The notes below the pieces were generated by a model. That model worked only from the letters and a program-made list of their open reading frames with translations, ran no database searches and was not told the DNA's origin. From Ruminococcus difficilis (GTDB lineage: Bacteria; Bacillota_A; Clostridia; Oscillospirales; Acutalibacteraceae), in contig NZ_JAEQMG010000035.1 of assembly GCF_016680995.1 (NCBI RefSeq), positions 106,762-170,761 of the forward strand: DNA of 64,000 nt. Direction: 5' to 3'. The position numbers were made by a program, and so were the translations under genes. The stretch's first letter is position 1, and each line of letters starts with the position of its first letter. Positions 53,111 to 61,847 of this stretch are shown here, in pieces.

Positions 53111-53443
53111 GCATAAAGAAACGCTGATACGGTGACTAACATTTTTGTTTAGCTTCAAGTGAAATTATCAAACAGCCTTATTAAATGAAAAATGGCTTAA
53201 ACACTGACTTTCTGAGCTAAAACCACACTATTTATCAACACTTTTTGCTTGAAATCCGAAAAGGAAGTCACAAATTACCCTACTTTCTCACAAAAACGCG
53301 ACACGGCTGAAATCCGGACGTTTTAGAGCTGCTTTGGACTACATCAGCGGCGTTTTATACTTAACATATTATTATGCTGTTGAGGTTGTTTTCTGTAGAA
53401 TGTAACGCATAAAAAGGCGGAATTGGCTGACCGGGTTCTCAGC
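53111..53443. other. AT-rich spacer without a gene
   Basis: 333 bp, no ORF or clear repeat; I see nothing that can be assigned. Confidence 0.5.
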
Positions 53444-53614
53444 TCATTTAAAGAATTCTTTCACGCAGCCGAGGACGAGCTTGTTGGTGATGTCGATCAC
53501 CTCGTCCATCGGGATTTTCTTTCCGTCCTGAACCCATTCGCGGTAGGCGTTCAGCGCGGCGTTGTTGATGAAGCCCGTCAGGACCTTCTTTTCATAGTTG
53601 TTGAGCTTCTGATA
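53444..53614 (-). pseudogene. C-terminal fragment of a TetR regulator
   Basis: Minus-strand codons give KVLTGFINNAALNAYREW and MDEVIDITNKLVLG, ending in FFK stop. This matches the last 55 or so residues of the intact TetR gene at 61848-62417, at both DNA and protein level. The rest of the gene is absent; the fragment abuts the 3' end of the MATE gene. Confidence 0.88.
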
Positions 53615-53618
53615 TCAC

Positions 53619-55019
53619 TCATGATGAAGCACTATCCGGGTCAAGCTGTCTGTATGTTCTGATGATCAAATACAAAGATATCATAAAAGTCAACACGTCA
53701 GAAACGGGCATGGAATATAATACGCCGTCGAGCCCGAAAAACCTCGGAAGCAGCAGCGCGAAGCCTACGCCGAACACGATCTCACGGACCATGGATAGCA
53801 AGGTGGATTCCACCGCTTTGCCCATCGCCTGCAGGAAGATGAACGTCGCCTTGTTCACGCAGGCGAGCACGATCATGCACAGGTAGACGCGGAACGCTTT
53901 GACGGCAAACTCGGTATAGTAAGCGCTTTCGTTCGCGGCACCGAATATCTGTATCAGGAGATGGGGGAGAAGCTCTACGATCAAAAGCGCAACCGCTCCG
54001 ACGCAGGCCTCCGCGATCAGCAGCTTTATGAACAGCGCCTTGACGCGGCTATAGAGCTTTGCTCCCATATTGAAGCCGACGATCGGAATACAGCCCGCCG
54101 CCATTCCGATGACGATGGAGATGACGATCTGGAAGAACTTCATGACGATGCCGACTACCGCCATCGGTATCTGCGCGTACTGCTCCTGAGAGAAGATCGG
54201 ATCGATAGAACCGTACTGTCGGATCATATTATTGATTGCCATCATCGCCGCTACCAGTGAGATCTGCGCCAAAAAGCTGCACAAGCCGAGCGACAGAGTA
54301 CGCTTGACGATGTTGCCCTTCAAACGAAGATCGCCGAATGTCGGCTTGATGAGTTTTGCGCGGCACAGATAAACAACCGCCAGTATTGCGGTAATAATCT
54401 GACCGATGACGGTCGCGACTGCCGCTCCCATCATGCCCCACTTGAACACAAAGATGAAGATCGGATCAAGAATGATGTTTGCGACAGCGCCTGCCAAGGT
54501 GGAGATCATGGCGAACCGAGGACTGCCGTCCGCGCGGATGATCGGGTTCATCGCCTGACCGAACATATAAAAGGGAATCCCGAGCGTGATCCAGAAGAAG
54601 TATTCCTTTGACAGCTCGAACGTCTCGTTGTTGACCCTGCCGCCGAAAGCGGTCAGGATCGGCTGTGCAAAAATCAGATATACCGCCGTCAACAACAGAC
54701 TTCCGGCGATACAGAGCGCGATAGAATTACCAACGCTGCGTTTTGCGTCGCCGCTGTTTTTTGCTCCGAGCGAGATGCTGACAAAGGCACAGCAGCCGTC
54801 GCCAATCATCACGGCGATACCGAGCGCGATCACCGTCAGCGGAAAAACGACCGTATTCGCGGCGTTGCCGTAGGAGCCGAGATAGTCGGCGTTGGCGATA
54901 AAGATTTGATCGACGATATTATACAGCGCGCCGACCAAAAGCGAGATGATACACGGTACCGCGTACTTTCGCATGAGCTTGCCGATCTTTTCCTCGGCAA
55001 GATAAGAGTGATTTTCCAT
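53619..55019 (-). CDS. MATE-family efflux transporter
   Basis: 466 residues with twelve hydrophobic segments; exchanges cations for drugs or other small molecules at the membrane. Conserved MATE spacing with FWITLGIPFYMFGQAMNPII and DPIFIFVFKWGMMGAAVATV. The start at 55019 follows ACGGAGGTAATCAT. It has its own promoter and a leader terminator. The end (RQLDPDSASS) lies at the junction with the TetR fragment, so the native C-terminus may be altered. Confidence 0.92.
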   Translation of the reverse strand: MENHSYLAEEKIGKLMRKYAVPCIISLLVGALYNIVDQIFIANADYLGSYGNAANTVVFPLTVIALGIAVMIGDGCCAFVSISLGAKNSGDAKRSVGNSIALCIAGSLLLTAVYLIFAQPILTAFGGRVNNETFELSKEYFFWITLGIPFYMFGQAMNPIIRADGSPRFAMISTLAGAVANIILDPIFIFVFKWGMMGAAVATVIGQIITAILAVVYLCRAKLIKPTFGDLRLKGNIVKRTLSLGLCSFLAQISLVAAMMAINNMIRQYGSIDPIFSQEQYAQIPMAVVGIVMKFFQIVISIVIGMAAGCIPIVGFNMGAKLYSRVKALFIKLLIAEACVGAVALLIVELLPHLLIQIFGAANESAYYTEFAVKAFRVYLCMIVLACVNKATFIFLQAMGKAVESTLLSMVREIVFGVGFALLLPRFFGLDGVLYSMPVSDVLTFMISLYLIIRTYRQLDPDSASS

Positions 55020-55030
55020 ATGATTACCTC

Positions 55031-55080
55031 CGTAAAAACGAAAACTGCGCAAGCCCGAAATGTCGGACTTACGCAGTTTT
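55031..55080 (-). terminator. Leader terminator of the MATE gene
   Basis: On the minus strand an 18-bp stem (AAAACTGCGTAAGTCCGA, loop CATT), then CGTTTTT. It lies between promoter and ribosome site, so it looks like an attenuator. Confidence 0.8.
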
Positions 55081-55099
55081 GCTACTCACATTGATCTGG

Positions 55100-55128
55100 A
55101 TTATATCATTTGTTTATCAAAAAATCAA
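55100..55128 (-). promoter_or_regulatory. Promoter of the MATE gene
   Basis: Minus strand: TTGATT (55128-55123), 17 bp, TATAAT (55105-55100). Confidence 0.75.
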
Positions 55129-55244
55129 GCGGTTAATTCCACTCTGCTTTTCTGTTTTTCATATCCTTATGGAACAGTAATTTGAAGATTCTTCTGACGA
55201 TCGGTTGTATAAAAAGATGCTGGGAGAAGAACGCAAACGGCAGC

Positions 55245-55487
55245 TCAATTTTTCTCAACGATTTCGATATTACCGGTCAGAATATCGACATATTGCAGGG
55301 AGTGAATCCTCGGTACGCCCGTCGTGTATTCTTCAATGGTAAAGATGTTTTTATAGACGCCCTTGATCTCTACCTCGTCATTTTTCAACTCCAGTCTCGG
55401 ATGGTTCAATCTGACATTGATACGAATCCGAGGAGAGACGGAATACAAATAATTTACCTTTTTCTTAATCATATCAAGCTGTGTCAT
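55245..55487 (-). CDS. Veg-like small protein
   Basis: 80 residues, start at 55487 behind TTTGGAGGAAATAAA. ELKNDEVEIKGVYKNIFTIE and SLQYVDILTGNIEI recall the Veg/DUF1021 fold of Firmicutes (SH3-like). It may be RNA- or biofilm-related as reported for Veg; weak similarity only. It has a consensus promoter and a structured leader. Confidence 0.6.
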   Translation of the reverse strand: MTQLDMIKKKVNYLYSVSPRIRINVRLNHPRLELKNDEVEIKGVYKNIFTIEEYTTGVPRIHSLQYVDILTGNIEIVEKN

Positions 55488-55511
55488 TTTATTTCCTCCA
55501 AAAATACAGAA

Positions 55512-55556
55512 AACGTGTAACGCCAACCGGACTTACGCGGTCATACGCTACACGTT
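55512..55556 (-). other. Structured leader of the Veg-like gene
   Basis: Outer stem AACGTGTA / TACACGTT encloses a smaller ACCG/CGGT hairpin; the minus strand then reads TTTTCTGTATTTTT. It shares GCGTAAGTCCG with the MATE leader. Confidence 0.55.
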
Positions 55557-55564
55557 GTAATAGT

Positions 55565-55593
55565 ATTATAGCACTTTTGAAAGGATTTTTCAA
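55565..55593 (-). promoter_or_regulatory. Promoter of the Veg-like gene
   Basis: Minus strand: TTGAAA (55593-55588), 17 bp, TATAAT (55570-55565). Confidence 0.8.
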
Positions 55594-55698
55594 GCAAGAT
55601 TGAACCATTTACAAACGCTAAGGTTTAGAATTACTCCAAAACCGGTGGTTTTCAGTCAGTCATAATTTATCGTCAGACATCATACGAATGGGCTTGTG

Positions 55699-55730
55699 AA
55701 AAACGCGATCATCAAATAACGATGACCGCG
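55699..55730 (-). terminator. Terminator of the DUF3793-ABC-flavodoxin operon
   Basis: Minus strand: CGCGGTCATC-GTTATTT-GATGATCGCG with a T5 tail. Confidence 0.8.
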
Positions 55731-55825
55731 CTTTCCTCAGAAGGAAAAAGATACACAGTACGAAGGGAGAGCTCAATTGATTCCCTTTATCTGAAAAACT
55801 AAATCTCAAAAGATAATTTTTTTGC

Positions 55826-56248
55826 TTATTCCGTCAGCGATTTGCCGAGTGCTTCGCACGCGGCGATCGCTTCATCATCGGGAGCCTCGTTGCAAATAAC
55901 CGGTTCCGATACCAAAACCGCGCCCGCATTTTCGCATTCTTCTTTCCAGCTGCGCATCCATTCGCCGTCGCCCCAGCCGTATGAACCAAACAGGGCGATT
56001 TTCTTGCTGCTGAGCTTCGGAATACAGGCGCCGAACATCGGCTCAAATTCATCCTCTTCGAGCTGCTCCGCTCCCATTGACGGACAGCCGAAGGCGATGG
56101 AATCGTAATCGTCGATCATCGCTTCGTTGAAGCTGTCACAGGTGAATACCGCGACCTCCGCTCCGGCGGCTTTCGCGCCGTCTGCTACGGACTGCGCCAT
56201 CGCTTCGGTGTTGCCTGTTCCGCTCCAAAATACAATTGCTGTTTTCAT
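55826..56248 (-). CDS. Flavodoxin
   Basis: 140 residues. FMN phosphate loop WSGTGNTEAMA, acidic surface, and FGSYGWGDGEWM near the flavin. A low-potential electron carrier that often replaces ferredoxin under iron shortage. Last gene of a minus-strand operon with an ABC exporter, HMA protein and DUF3793; it lies 16 bp after the permease gene. Confidence 0.93.
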   Translation of the reverse strand: MKTAIVFWSGTGNTEAMAQSVADGAKAAGAEVAVFTCDSFNEAMIDDYDSIAFGCPSMGAEQLEEDEFEPMFGACIPKLSSKKIALFGSYGWGDGEWMRSWKEECENAGAVLVSEPVICNEAPDDEAIAACEALGKSLTE

Positions 56249-56264
56249 ATAAACATCTTCCTTT

Positions 56265-58655
56265 CTATTCTGTACCCTTAAGGGCTTCTACCATATCTAT
56301 TTTTTTATTCTTTCCGGCGACCATTAAGCCGACCAACAGCGACACGCCGAAGGTCAGGAGAATCGAAACGCTGTAAGTAAGCGCGCCTAACATCAGCTTC
56401 ATCTCGTATTCTCCGGCGAGCGCGGTGAGCAGCCACTGCAATACGCCTACGCCCGCGGGCAGACCGATGATCACACCGATCACAGTCAGCCAAATGTTCT
56501 GTGAGATCAAGAGCTTTCCGATGGTTCTGTTTCGGAATCCCAGCACTTTTAGCGTGGCAAGCTCGCGTGAACGCTCTACATAGCTCATAATACCGAGATT
56601 GTATAAAACAACCACGCCGAGGATCACGGCGGCGACAACAAGAATGATCACCATGCTGTCCATGATTTGAACAAAGCTGTTGAAGGTCTCCATCAGCTGC
56701 GTCTTGTCCTGCTTGCCCGCAATCAGATCAGAGCTTTTGATCTCGTCTGTTTTCTTATCTGTGTAGATAGAGGAAATACTGTATTCGATCCCGAGCCGGT
56801 CGGCAAGCGCTTCGGTCATGGTGACGCTCTCGGTCATAACGGAGCGGTTATATCCGAGCACCTTCGCCTTAAAGGTATCCTTTGAACCATAGGGAGAAAA
56901 TTCGATTTCATCCCCGATATCGGCTTTATCCTTCAAGCGCAGGCAGAGATACACGCCCTCGTCGCTCAGCTCGATCCTGTTGTTGTACTCGTCAATGACG
57001 TTGAGCATATGATTGGGATTATGTATGATATCGAGCGTAACGGTATCGCCGCCCATGCTGATTCCGCACAGGCTTTCCCAGTCGCCGCCAAGCTCCTCGT
57101 ACAGCTCCTTTGACTTTTTGAGATCAGCGTCGTCAATGAGATTGACCTTTGTGGTGTAGTTGGAAATATCCTTGTCAAGCAGCTCCAAAAAGCCGGACAT
57201 GGTGTCACGCATCCCCAAGCCGCCTACCATCAGCACCATACAGCCGACAATGCCGAACAAGGTCATCGCCGAGCGGCTTTTGTGACGGCTGAGATCGCGG
57301 ATATTCCACTTTGTTCCGAAAGAGAGCTTATTCCAAAAGCGGAAGCGCTCAAAAAAGATTTTACGCATCTTTTTCGGCGAGTACGGGCGCAGCGCGTCGG
57401 CGGCGGTGCCTTTTAGCTGCTGTCTGACGGAAAGATAACTGATCAGCGTCAGCAGTAATACAGTACCGATCAACACCGGATAGCAAAACCCCGGTATTAC
57501 CGCGCTCCAATCGGGCATATCAAAGTAGGTGCCCATCATACCGTCCTCGCTCATAATCAGCTTACATACGCCGTAGCCGAGCGCGATTCCCAAGCCCGCG
57601 CCGACCAAGCCGATAAACAAGCCGTAAGAGGTGTAATGACGAAGTATTCTGCGGTTTTTAAAGCCGAGAGCCTTCAGCGTCCCGATTTGTGTTTTCTCCT
57701 TGGTGGCGATGCGGTGCATTGTCGTTACCATCGTGAGAATGGCAATGGCTAGGAAAAGCACGGGCAATACAGAGCCCATCGTTTTTCCTTCCTCCGCTTC
57801 GCCCATAGCCTCCTTGTAAACGACATGATCGTCCTTCGGCGTTACCATGATCGTTCTGCCGAGCGCATTTTTAATCTTGTCCTCCAGCGCTTCCTTTGAT
57901 AAGCCTGAGAGCAGATTGACCTGCGCGAACACCTTGTCAGCCGCATCGCTCAGCATTTCGTCTGTAACAAATAGCTTTGTCAGGCTGTCGTCAATGAATT
58001 CCTCGGGAACATTCGATTGTTTCAACTCATCGGCAAAGTCGCTTTTTATCTTTACCTCTAAAACCGAGCGCAGCTTTTTGGGGGAGATATAGGCGTAGCC
58101 GTAGGTGTTGTAATCGGGCATCATCTGGTTTTTGTCTGCGACGCAGATCATATGCTCGCCTGATTTGATCAGCCCGACGATCTCGCCGCTGATTACCGTT
58201 CCCTGAAATGAGAGCACAAGCTCGTCTCCGATTTGGTAATCATTTGCGGCTGCGAATTTATCGCTCAGCCAAAAGCCGTCGCCGCTTTTATCATACTCGG
58301 CGCCCTGCGTTACAAGGAAGGTGCTGACGGAGTTATTCTCGCTTACATCAAGCGCAAGACTTTTATTCTTTTCGCCTTTTATATCAAGATTGACGGACAG
58401 ATAGCGCGTCGCCGCGTCAACGCCTTCAATGGCGCTTATCTTATCCAAGTCCTCTTTTGTAAAGCCTTTTTCCGAATAAAGGCGGTAGTCGGCATATTTG
58501 GTCTGCTCAAAGAATTTGCCCGTATCGGCCTCGATGGTTTTCCACTCCATATTGAAGCCGAGAAACATTCCGATGCCGAGCGTGATCATCAGGATCATCG
58601 AGATGAACTGCGCCTTGTAGCCCCATGCGGTTCGAAATAATTTGCGCGTCAGCAT
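56265..58655 (-). CDS. FtsX/MacB-type ABC transporter permease
   Basis: About 796 residues. One N-terminal membrane helix, a large outside domain, then three helices (SVLPVLFLAIAILTMVTTMH and following), a second outside region and a final three-helix FtsX block (SMVIILVVAAVILGVVVLYN). Two FtsX repeats fit a MacB-like exporter or lipid/peptide transporter. The start at 58655 is preferred: TGATG overlaps the ATPase stop and GAGGTGG is at proper distance. The next ATG upstream (58661) is too close. Confidence 0.9.
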   Translation of the reverse strand: MLTRKLFRTAWGYKAQFISMILMITLGIGMFLGFNMEWKTIEADTGKFFEQTKYADYRLYSEKGFTKEDLDKISAIEGVDAATRYLSVNLDIKGEKNKSLALDVSENNSVSTFLVTQGAEYDKSGDGFWLSDKFAAANDYQIGDELVLSFQGTVISGEIVGLIKSGEHMICVADKNQMMPDYNTYGYAYISPKKLRSVLEVKIKSDFADELKQSNVPEEFIDDSLTKLFVTDEMLSDAADKVFAQVNLLSGLSKEALEDKIKNALGRTIMVTPKDDHVVYKEAMGEAEEGKTMGSVLPVLFLAIAILTMVTTMHRIATKEKTQIGTLKALGFKNRRILRHYTSYGLFIGLVGAGLGIALGYGVCKLIMSEDGMMGTYFDMPDWSAVIPGFCYPVLIGTVLLLTLISYLSVRQQLKGTAADALRPYSPKKMRKIFFERFRFWNKLSFGTKWNIRDLSRHKSRSAMTLFGIVGCMVLMVGGLGMRDTMSGFLELLDKDISNYTTKVNLIDDADLKKSKELYEELGGDWESLCGISMGGDTVTLDIIHNPNHMLNVIDEYNNRIELSDEGVYLCLRLKDKADIGDEIEFSPYGSKDTFKAKVLGYNRSVMTESVTMTEALADRLGIEYSISSIYTDKKTDEIKSSDLIAGKQDKTQLMETFNSFVQIMDSMVIILVVAAVILGVVVLYNLGIMSYVERSRELATLKVLGFRNRTIGKLLISQNIWLTVIGVIIGLPAGVGVLQWLLTALAGEYEMKLMLGALTYSVSILLTFGVSLLVGLMVAGKNKKIDMVEALKGTE

Positions 58656-59356
58656 CACCATTCCACCTCGTCGGCGTTCAGCGGATTTTCCTGTTCATTG
58701 ATCGAGCGTATTTTACCGTTTTTTACACGGATCACCACATCAGCCATTTTTGCGATGCTTTGATTATGCGTCACGATCACGATCGTTTTTCCGTAATCTC
58801 TCGCCATGCCGAGCAGGAGCTTTAATATCATCACGCCGGTCTCGGAGTCGAGAGCGCCCGTAGGCTCGTCGCACAGTAGGATCTTCGGATTTTTGGCAAG
58901 CGCACGCGCGATAGAGATCCTCTGCTGTTCTCCGCCGGACAGCTCCGACGGAAAATTGTGAAGATGGTCGGATAGTCCTACCTCGGCGATCATTTGCTTT
59001 GCGTCAAGCGCGTTCTTCGTGATCATCGATACAAGCTCTACGTTTTCATATACGGTCAGCGTAGGGATCAGATTATAAAACTGAAAGACAAACCCGACCG
59101 TCGCCGCGCGGTAATCGGCAAGCTCGTTGTCGGACAGGGTGCTGATGTCTCTGCCGTTTACGGTGATCTTACCTTCTGTCGGGCTGTCAAGTCCGCCGAG
59201 CAGATTGAGCAGCGTGCTTTTCCCGGCTCCCGAGGGACCGAGAATGACGACGAACTTTCCCTCATCCAGTGAAAAGCTGACCTGATCGAGCGCTTTGAGC
59301 TCGTGGTCGCCGCTTGTGTATGTTCTGGTTACGTTCTCAAATTGTACGATAGACAT
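58655..59356 (-). CDS. LolD/MacB-type ABC transporter ATPase
   Basis: 233 residues. Walker A GPSGAGKST, signature LSGGEQQRISIARAL, Walker B ILLCDEPTGALD, switch His in IVTHN. Works with the FtsX-type permease. The start at 59356 follows GGGAGAAAATGAT and lies 1 bp after the HMA stop. Confidence 0.94.
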   Translation of the reverse strand: MSIVQFENVTRTYTSGDHELKALDQVSFSLDEGKFVVILGPSGAGKSTLLNLLGGLDSPTEGKITVNGRDISTLSDNELADYRAATVGFVFQFYNLIPTLTVYENVELVSMITKNALDAKQMIAEVGLSDHLHNFPSELSGGEQQRISIARALAKNPKILLCDEPTGALDSETGVMILKLLLGMARDYGKTIVIVTHNQSIAKMADVVIRVKNGKIRSINEQENPLNADEVEW

Positions 59357-59357
59357 A

Positions 59358-59615
59358 TCATTTTCTCCCGAAGAGCGAAAAACGCTTCTTCTCATAAGGC
59401 TCTGATCTCATCTCCAAAACCCGATAGCCCGTTTTGCCGATCGCTTCACGCAAGGCCTTTTCGTCAAGAGGCTCATCGCTGATGATCTCCGTCGTTCCCT
59501 TTGCGCGTGAGGAAGCGACCTTTTTGATTTTGAAGCTTTGACGAATCGTATCGTTGATATGGCTCTCACACATACCGCACATCATCCCATCGATTATAAG
59601 CGTTGTTTTTATCAT
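59358..59615 (-). CDS. HMA-domain (copper-chaperone-like) protein
   Basis: About 85 residues. Metal-binding motif GMMCGMCESH matches the CxxC motif of HMA domains; the rest follows the ferredoxin-like fold to TGYRVL. A short basic tail ends it. Binds a soft or transition metal ion; placed between DUF3793 and an ABC transporter. ATG at 59615 or 59618 after AGGAGGTT. Confidence 0.85.
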   Translation of the reverse strand: MIKTTLIIDGMMCGMCESHINDTIRQSFKIKKVASSRAKGTTEIISDEPLDEKALREAIGKTGYRVLEMRSEPYEKKRFSLFGRK

Positions 59616-59624
59616 CATAACCTC

Positions 59625-60176
59625 CTAATCGGCAACCGCTAATTTTGCGAGCGGCTTGCCGGCGCACCATTGCTTTTTATAAATACCGGTGCATTTTTTA
59701 TATTGCTCAAAGAGCTTTTGTGCTTTTTTCTCGTCTGAGTAGACCTTCCAGCAGCCTGAGCACTTTGCGCCGCAGGCTTTATTTTCGATAAACCCTTTGA
59801 CGTCATCGACAGGATACCCCAGAAACAGCCCGATCTCGTGAGGGAACTCATCGCCCTCGCCGAGCCGCTTTATCAGTCGCGCAAGGCAGCTTCCGCATTT
59901 CTGCGTGCAATAACCGCGCTGCGAGAGCAGCTCATCCGCTTCTTTGCTTTGAACATCAGGCAATAACCGCGAAGGGCGATAAGCGTAGATCAGAACCTTC
60001 CTGTCTTTGAAACGGAGCGGCATAAAGCGCACTCCCTTGTTTCTTAAAGAAATATTAAGCTCTCTTAAAAACGCATATACCTCGTTTTTACTGTTATAGG
60101 AACAGCTGAACAGACTGCCCGTTTTGATTCCCGCCAAGGTAGGCGAGCAGTATTTTACAATTGTTTCCTCTGACAT
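59625..60176 (-). CDS. DUF3793 family protein
   Basis: 183 residues with Cys-rich pairs CTQKCGSCLARL and ACGAKCSGCWKVY. Matches DUF3793, a Clostridial family often beside iron transport and flavodoxin genes; biochemical role unknown. First gene of the operon, directly downstream of an operator-like region. Confidence 0.85.
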   Translation of the reverse strand: MSEETIVKYCSPTLAGIKTGSLFSCSYNSKNEVYAFLRELNISLRNKGVRFMPLRFKDRKVLIYAYRPSRLLPDVQSKEADELLSQRGYCTQKCGSCLARLIKRLGEGDEFPHEIGLFLGYPVDDVKGFIENKACGAKCSGCWKVYSDEKKAQKLFEQYKKCTGIYKKQWCAGKPLAKLAVAD

Positions 60177-60195
60177 AAGAACCTCGATAAGCTTA

Positions 60196-60281
60196 GTTAG
60201 CTTACGCTAACCGCATGCGGTAAAAGTTAGCGGTTAGTTGCCGCTAACTAATAGTTTATTACATTTCTCTTGTTTTGTCAA
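60196..60281 (-). promoter_or_regulatory. Promoter and palindromic operator cluster of the DUF3793 operon
   Basis: Minus promoter: TTGACA (60281-60276), 17 bp, TAAACT (60258-60253). Three palindromes follow at the start site: AGTTAGCGG..CCGCTAACT (60225-60249), ACCGCATGCGGT (60210-60221) and GTTAGC-TTAC-GCTAAC (60196-60211). The repeated TTAGC half-site points to a repressor, perhaps of the DtxR type. Confidence 0.8.
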
Positions 60282-60341
60282 GCCCTATCAATCAAAATAT
60301 CATGTCAAACTGATTCGGCAATTGTTTTTCACTTTTTTCGA

Positions 60342-60790
60342 TTACAGCTTTCTCCCTAATTGATATGCCTTCTCAGGATACCCGCTGCGCCTCGTCATCG
60401 ACGGCGAGCCGCAGCCGCAGCCGAGCACCATGCCCATGTCATTGAAGTTGATATATCTGACTAAGGTTTTATAATTCGCTTCGAGCGCATCGAACGTCCG
60501 GTCGTCGGCGTTCCACGCCACTGTCAACAGCGCTGACTTCAAATGTCTGCTGTTCAGGCTGCTATTGTACGCGCAGAAGCGGTCGATCACGGTCTTGAGC
60601 TGCGCGGACATACCGTAGTAGTACAGCGGCGTAGCAAATACGACCATATCGGTGTCCAAAAGTGTACGGCGAACGATCTCGTTGTCGTCCTTCTGCACGC
60701 ACGGTCCCTCATAGCCGCAGCGCATACAACAGCGCCGATCTTCTCCTATCCTTTTTTTGTGACCGATCTGAGGAAAAGCGAGAGCAGATA
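60342..60790 (-). pseudogene. 5'-truncated iron-sulfur flavoprotein
   Basis: Encodes the latter two thirds of an NADPH-dependent FMN reductase-like protein: CCMRCGYEGPCVQKDDNEIV, VVFATPLYYYGMSAQLK and FNDMGMVLGCGCGSP. The N-terminal FMN phosphate loop is missing; upstream the frame runs into the 3' end of the DUF4405 gene, which it overlaps out of frame. Probably a deletion junction at about 60745-60790. Confidence 0.7.
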
Positions 60791-61402
60791 CGCCGCGAAT
60801 CCCCATGCGAGGAGCATTGCGAGATTCTCGAGGAGTACGAGCCACCATGCCTTTTCATAGTCGAGGAAGGCAAAGGGATTTTTGAACAGCATATAGTTCA
60901 ATATATCAGACTTGAAGAACAGATAGAAGCCGTAGACGGAGATGCCCGTCATCACGATCCCGAGGACGATCCTCGCCGTTTTGTTTTGCAGCTTTGAAAC
61001 CATAATGCCGAAGTGCAGTCCGAGGTGCAGACCCATCAGCACGAACGACCAGTGCGACATCGCCAGATGTCCCTGCCGGACGATAGACGACGGCAAAATC
61101 CCGTTTAAAAACGGCGTTGCGAACCGGCTCATCATCATACCCGATAATGCCGTACACACAAAGGACAACAACAGCAGAGTATTGACAATCAGCTGAAATA
61201 CTCTCAGTGCGTTATATTTGCCCTTGAATATCGTCGTGTAAAATCTTCGGTTCAAGATTTGATGCACAACGGTCAGCGCGAACATCGAAACGCCCAGCCA
61301 CTCGTGCGCGAGCTGCTCCGTTACCTGAAACGCCATCAAAAGCAGTAGCGTGACCGTTAACGCTATATCAATGACCCGTTTGACAATGGTTTTCGTTTTC
61401 AT
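60746..61402 (-). CDS. DUF4405 (cytochrome b561-like) membrane protein
   Basis: 218 residues, five to six membrane segments. Possible haem-ligand His in LAHEWLGV, VVHQILNRR, GHLAMSHWSF and GLHLGLHFG. Resembles DUF4405 proteins, thought to be membrane b-type cytochromes. The start at 61402 follows AGAAGGTG at good distance. It lies in a redox gene group. Confidence 0.8.
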   Translation of the reverse strand: MKTKTIVKRVIDIALTVTLLLLMAFQVTEQLAHEWLGVSMFALTVVHQILNRRFYTTIFKGKYNALRVFQLIVNTLLLLSFVCTALSGMMMSRFATPFLNGILPSSIVRQGHLAMSHWSFVLMGLHLGLHFGIMVSKLQNKTARIVLGIVMTGISVYGFYLFFKSDILNYMLFKNPFAFLDYEKAWWLVLLENLAMLLAWGFAAYLLSLFLRSVTKKG

Positions 61403-61469
61403 TCGATCCACACCTTCTCATAAGATAGACCGCAAGCTCCGTGCAGAAACACGGAGCTTTCTTCGATCA

Positions 61470-61784
61470 TTATTTCATTTCCTTTTCCCAGAAGCGAATG
61501 GCGTTGATGTTCAGCGTGTCGGCTGTCTTTTCAAGGTGCGCGACCTCTTCCGCGGTCAGCGTGACATTCGCTGCCTTGACAGCGTCCTCCACGTGCTTTT
61601 CCTTAGTCACGCCGATGATCGGGAGCGTGCCCTTTGCGATCGCCCACGCAACTGGAATCTGTGCGATTGCAACGCCGTATTTTTCGGCGAGCTTTTTGAG
61701 CTCGGCGTTCAGAACCTCGATCTTATCGAGAACGGGATTATAGGTCTCCGCTCTCGCCGAGCCTGCCAACATCGTCAGTTTCAT
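61470..61784 (-). pseudogene. Aldo/keto reductase C-terminal fragment
   Basis: 104 residues matching only the end of AKR enzymes (IAQIPVAWAIAKGTLPIIG, DAVKAANVTLTAEEVAHLEK). The catalytic Asp-Tyr-Lys-His region is missing. A remnant; an intact AKR of another subtype lies 700 bp upstream. Confidence 0.82.
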
Positions 61785-61847
61785 TTCTTTCTACCCCGAT
61801 TCCAAAAACGATTATTGTCCGATTTCGTTATACAAAAGCGTTTCGGC

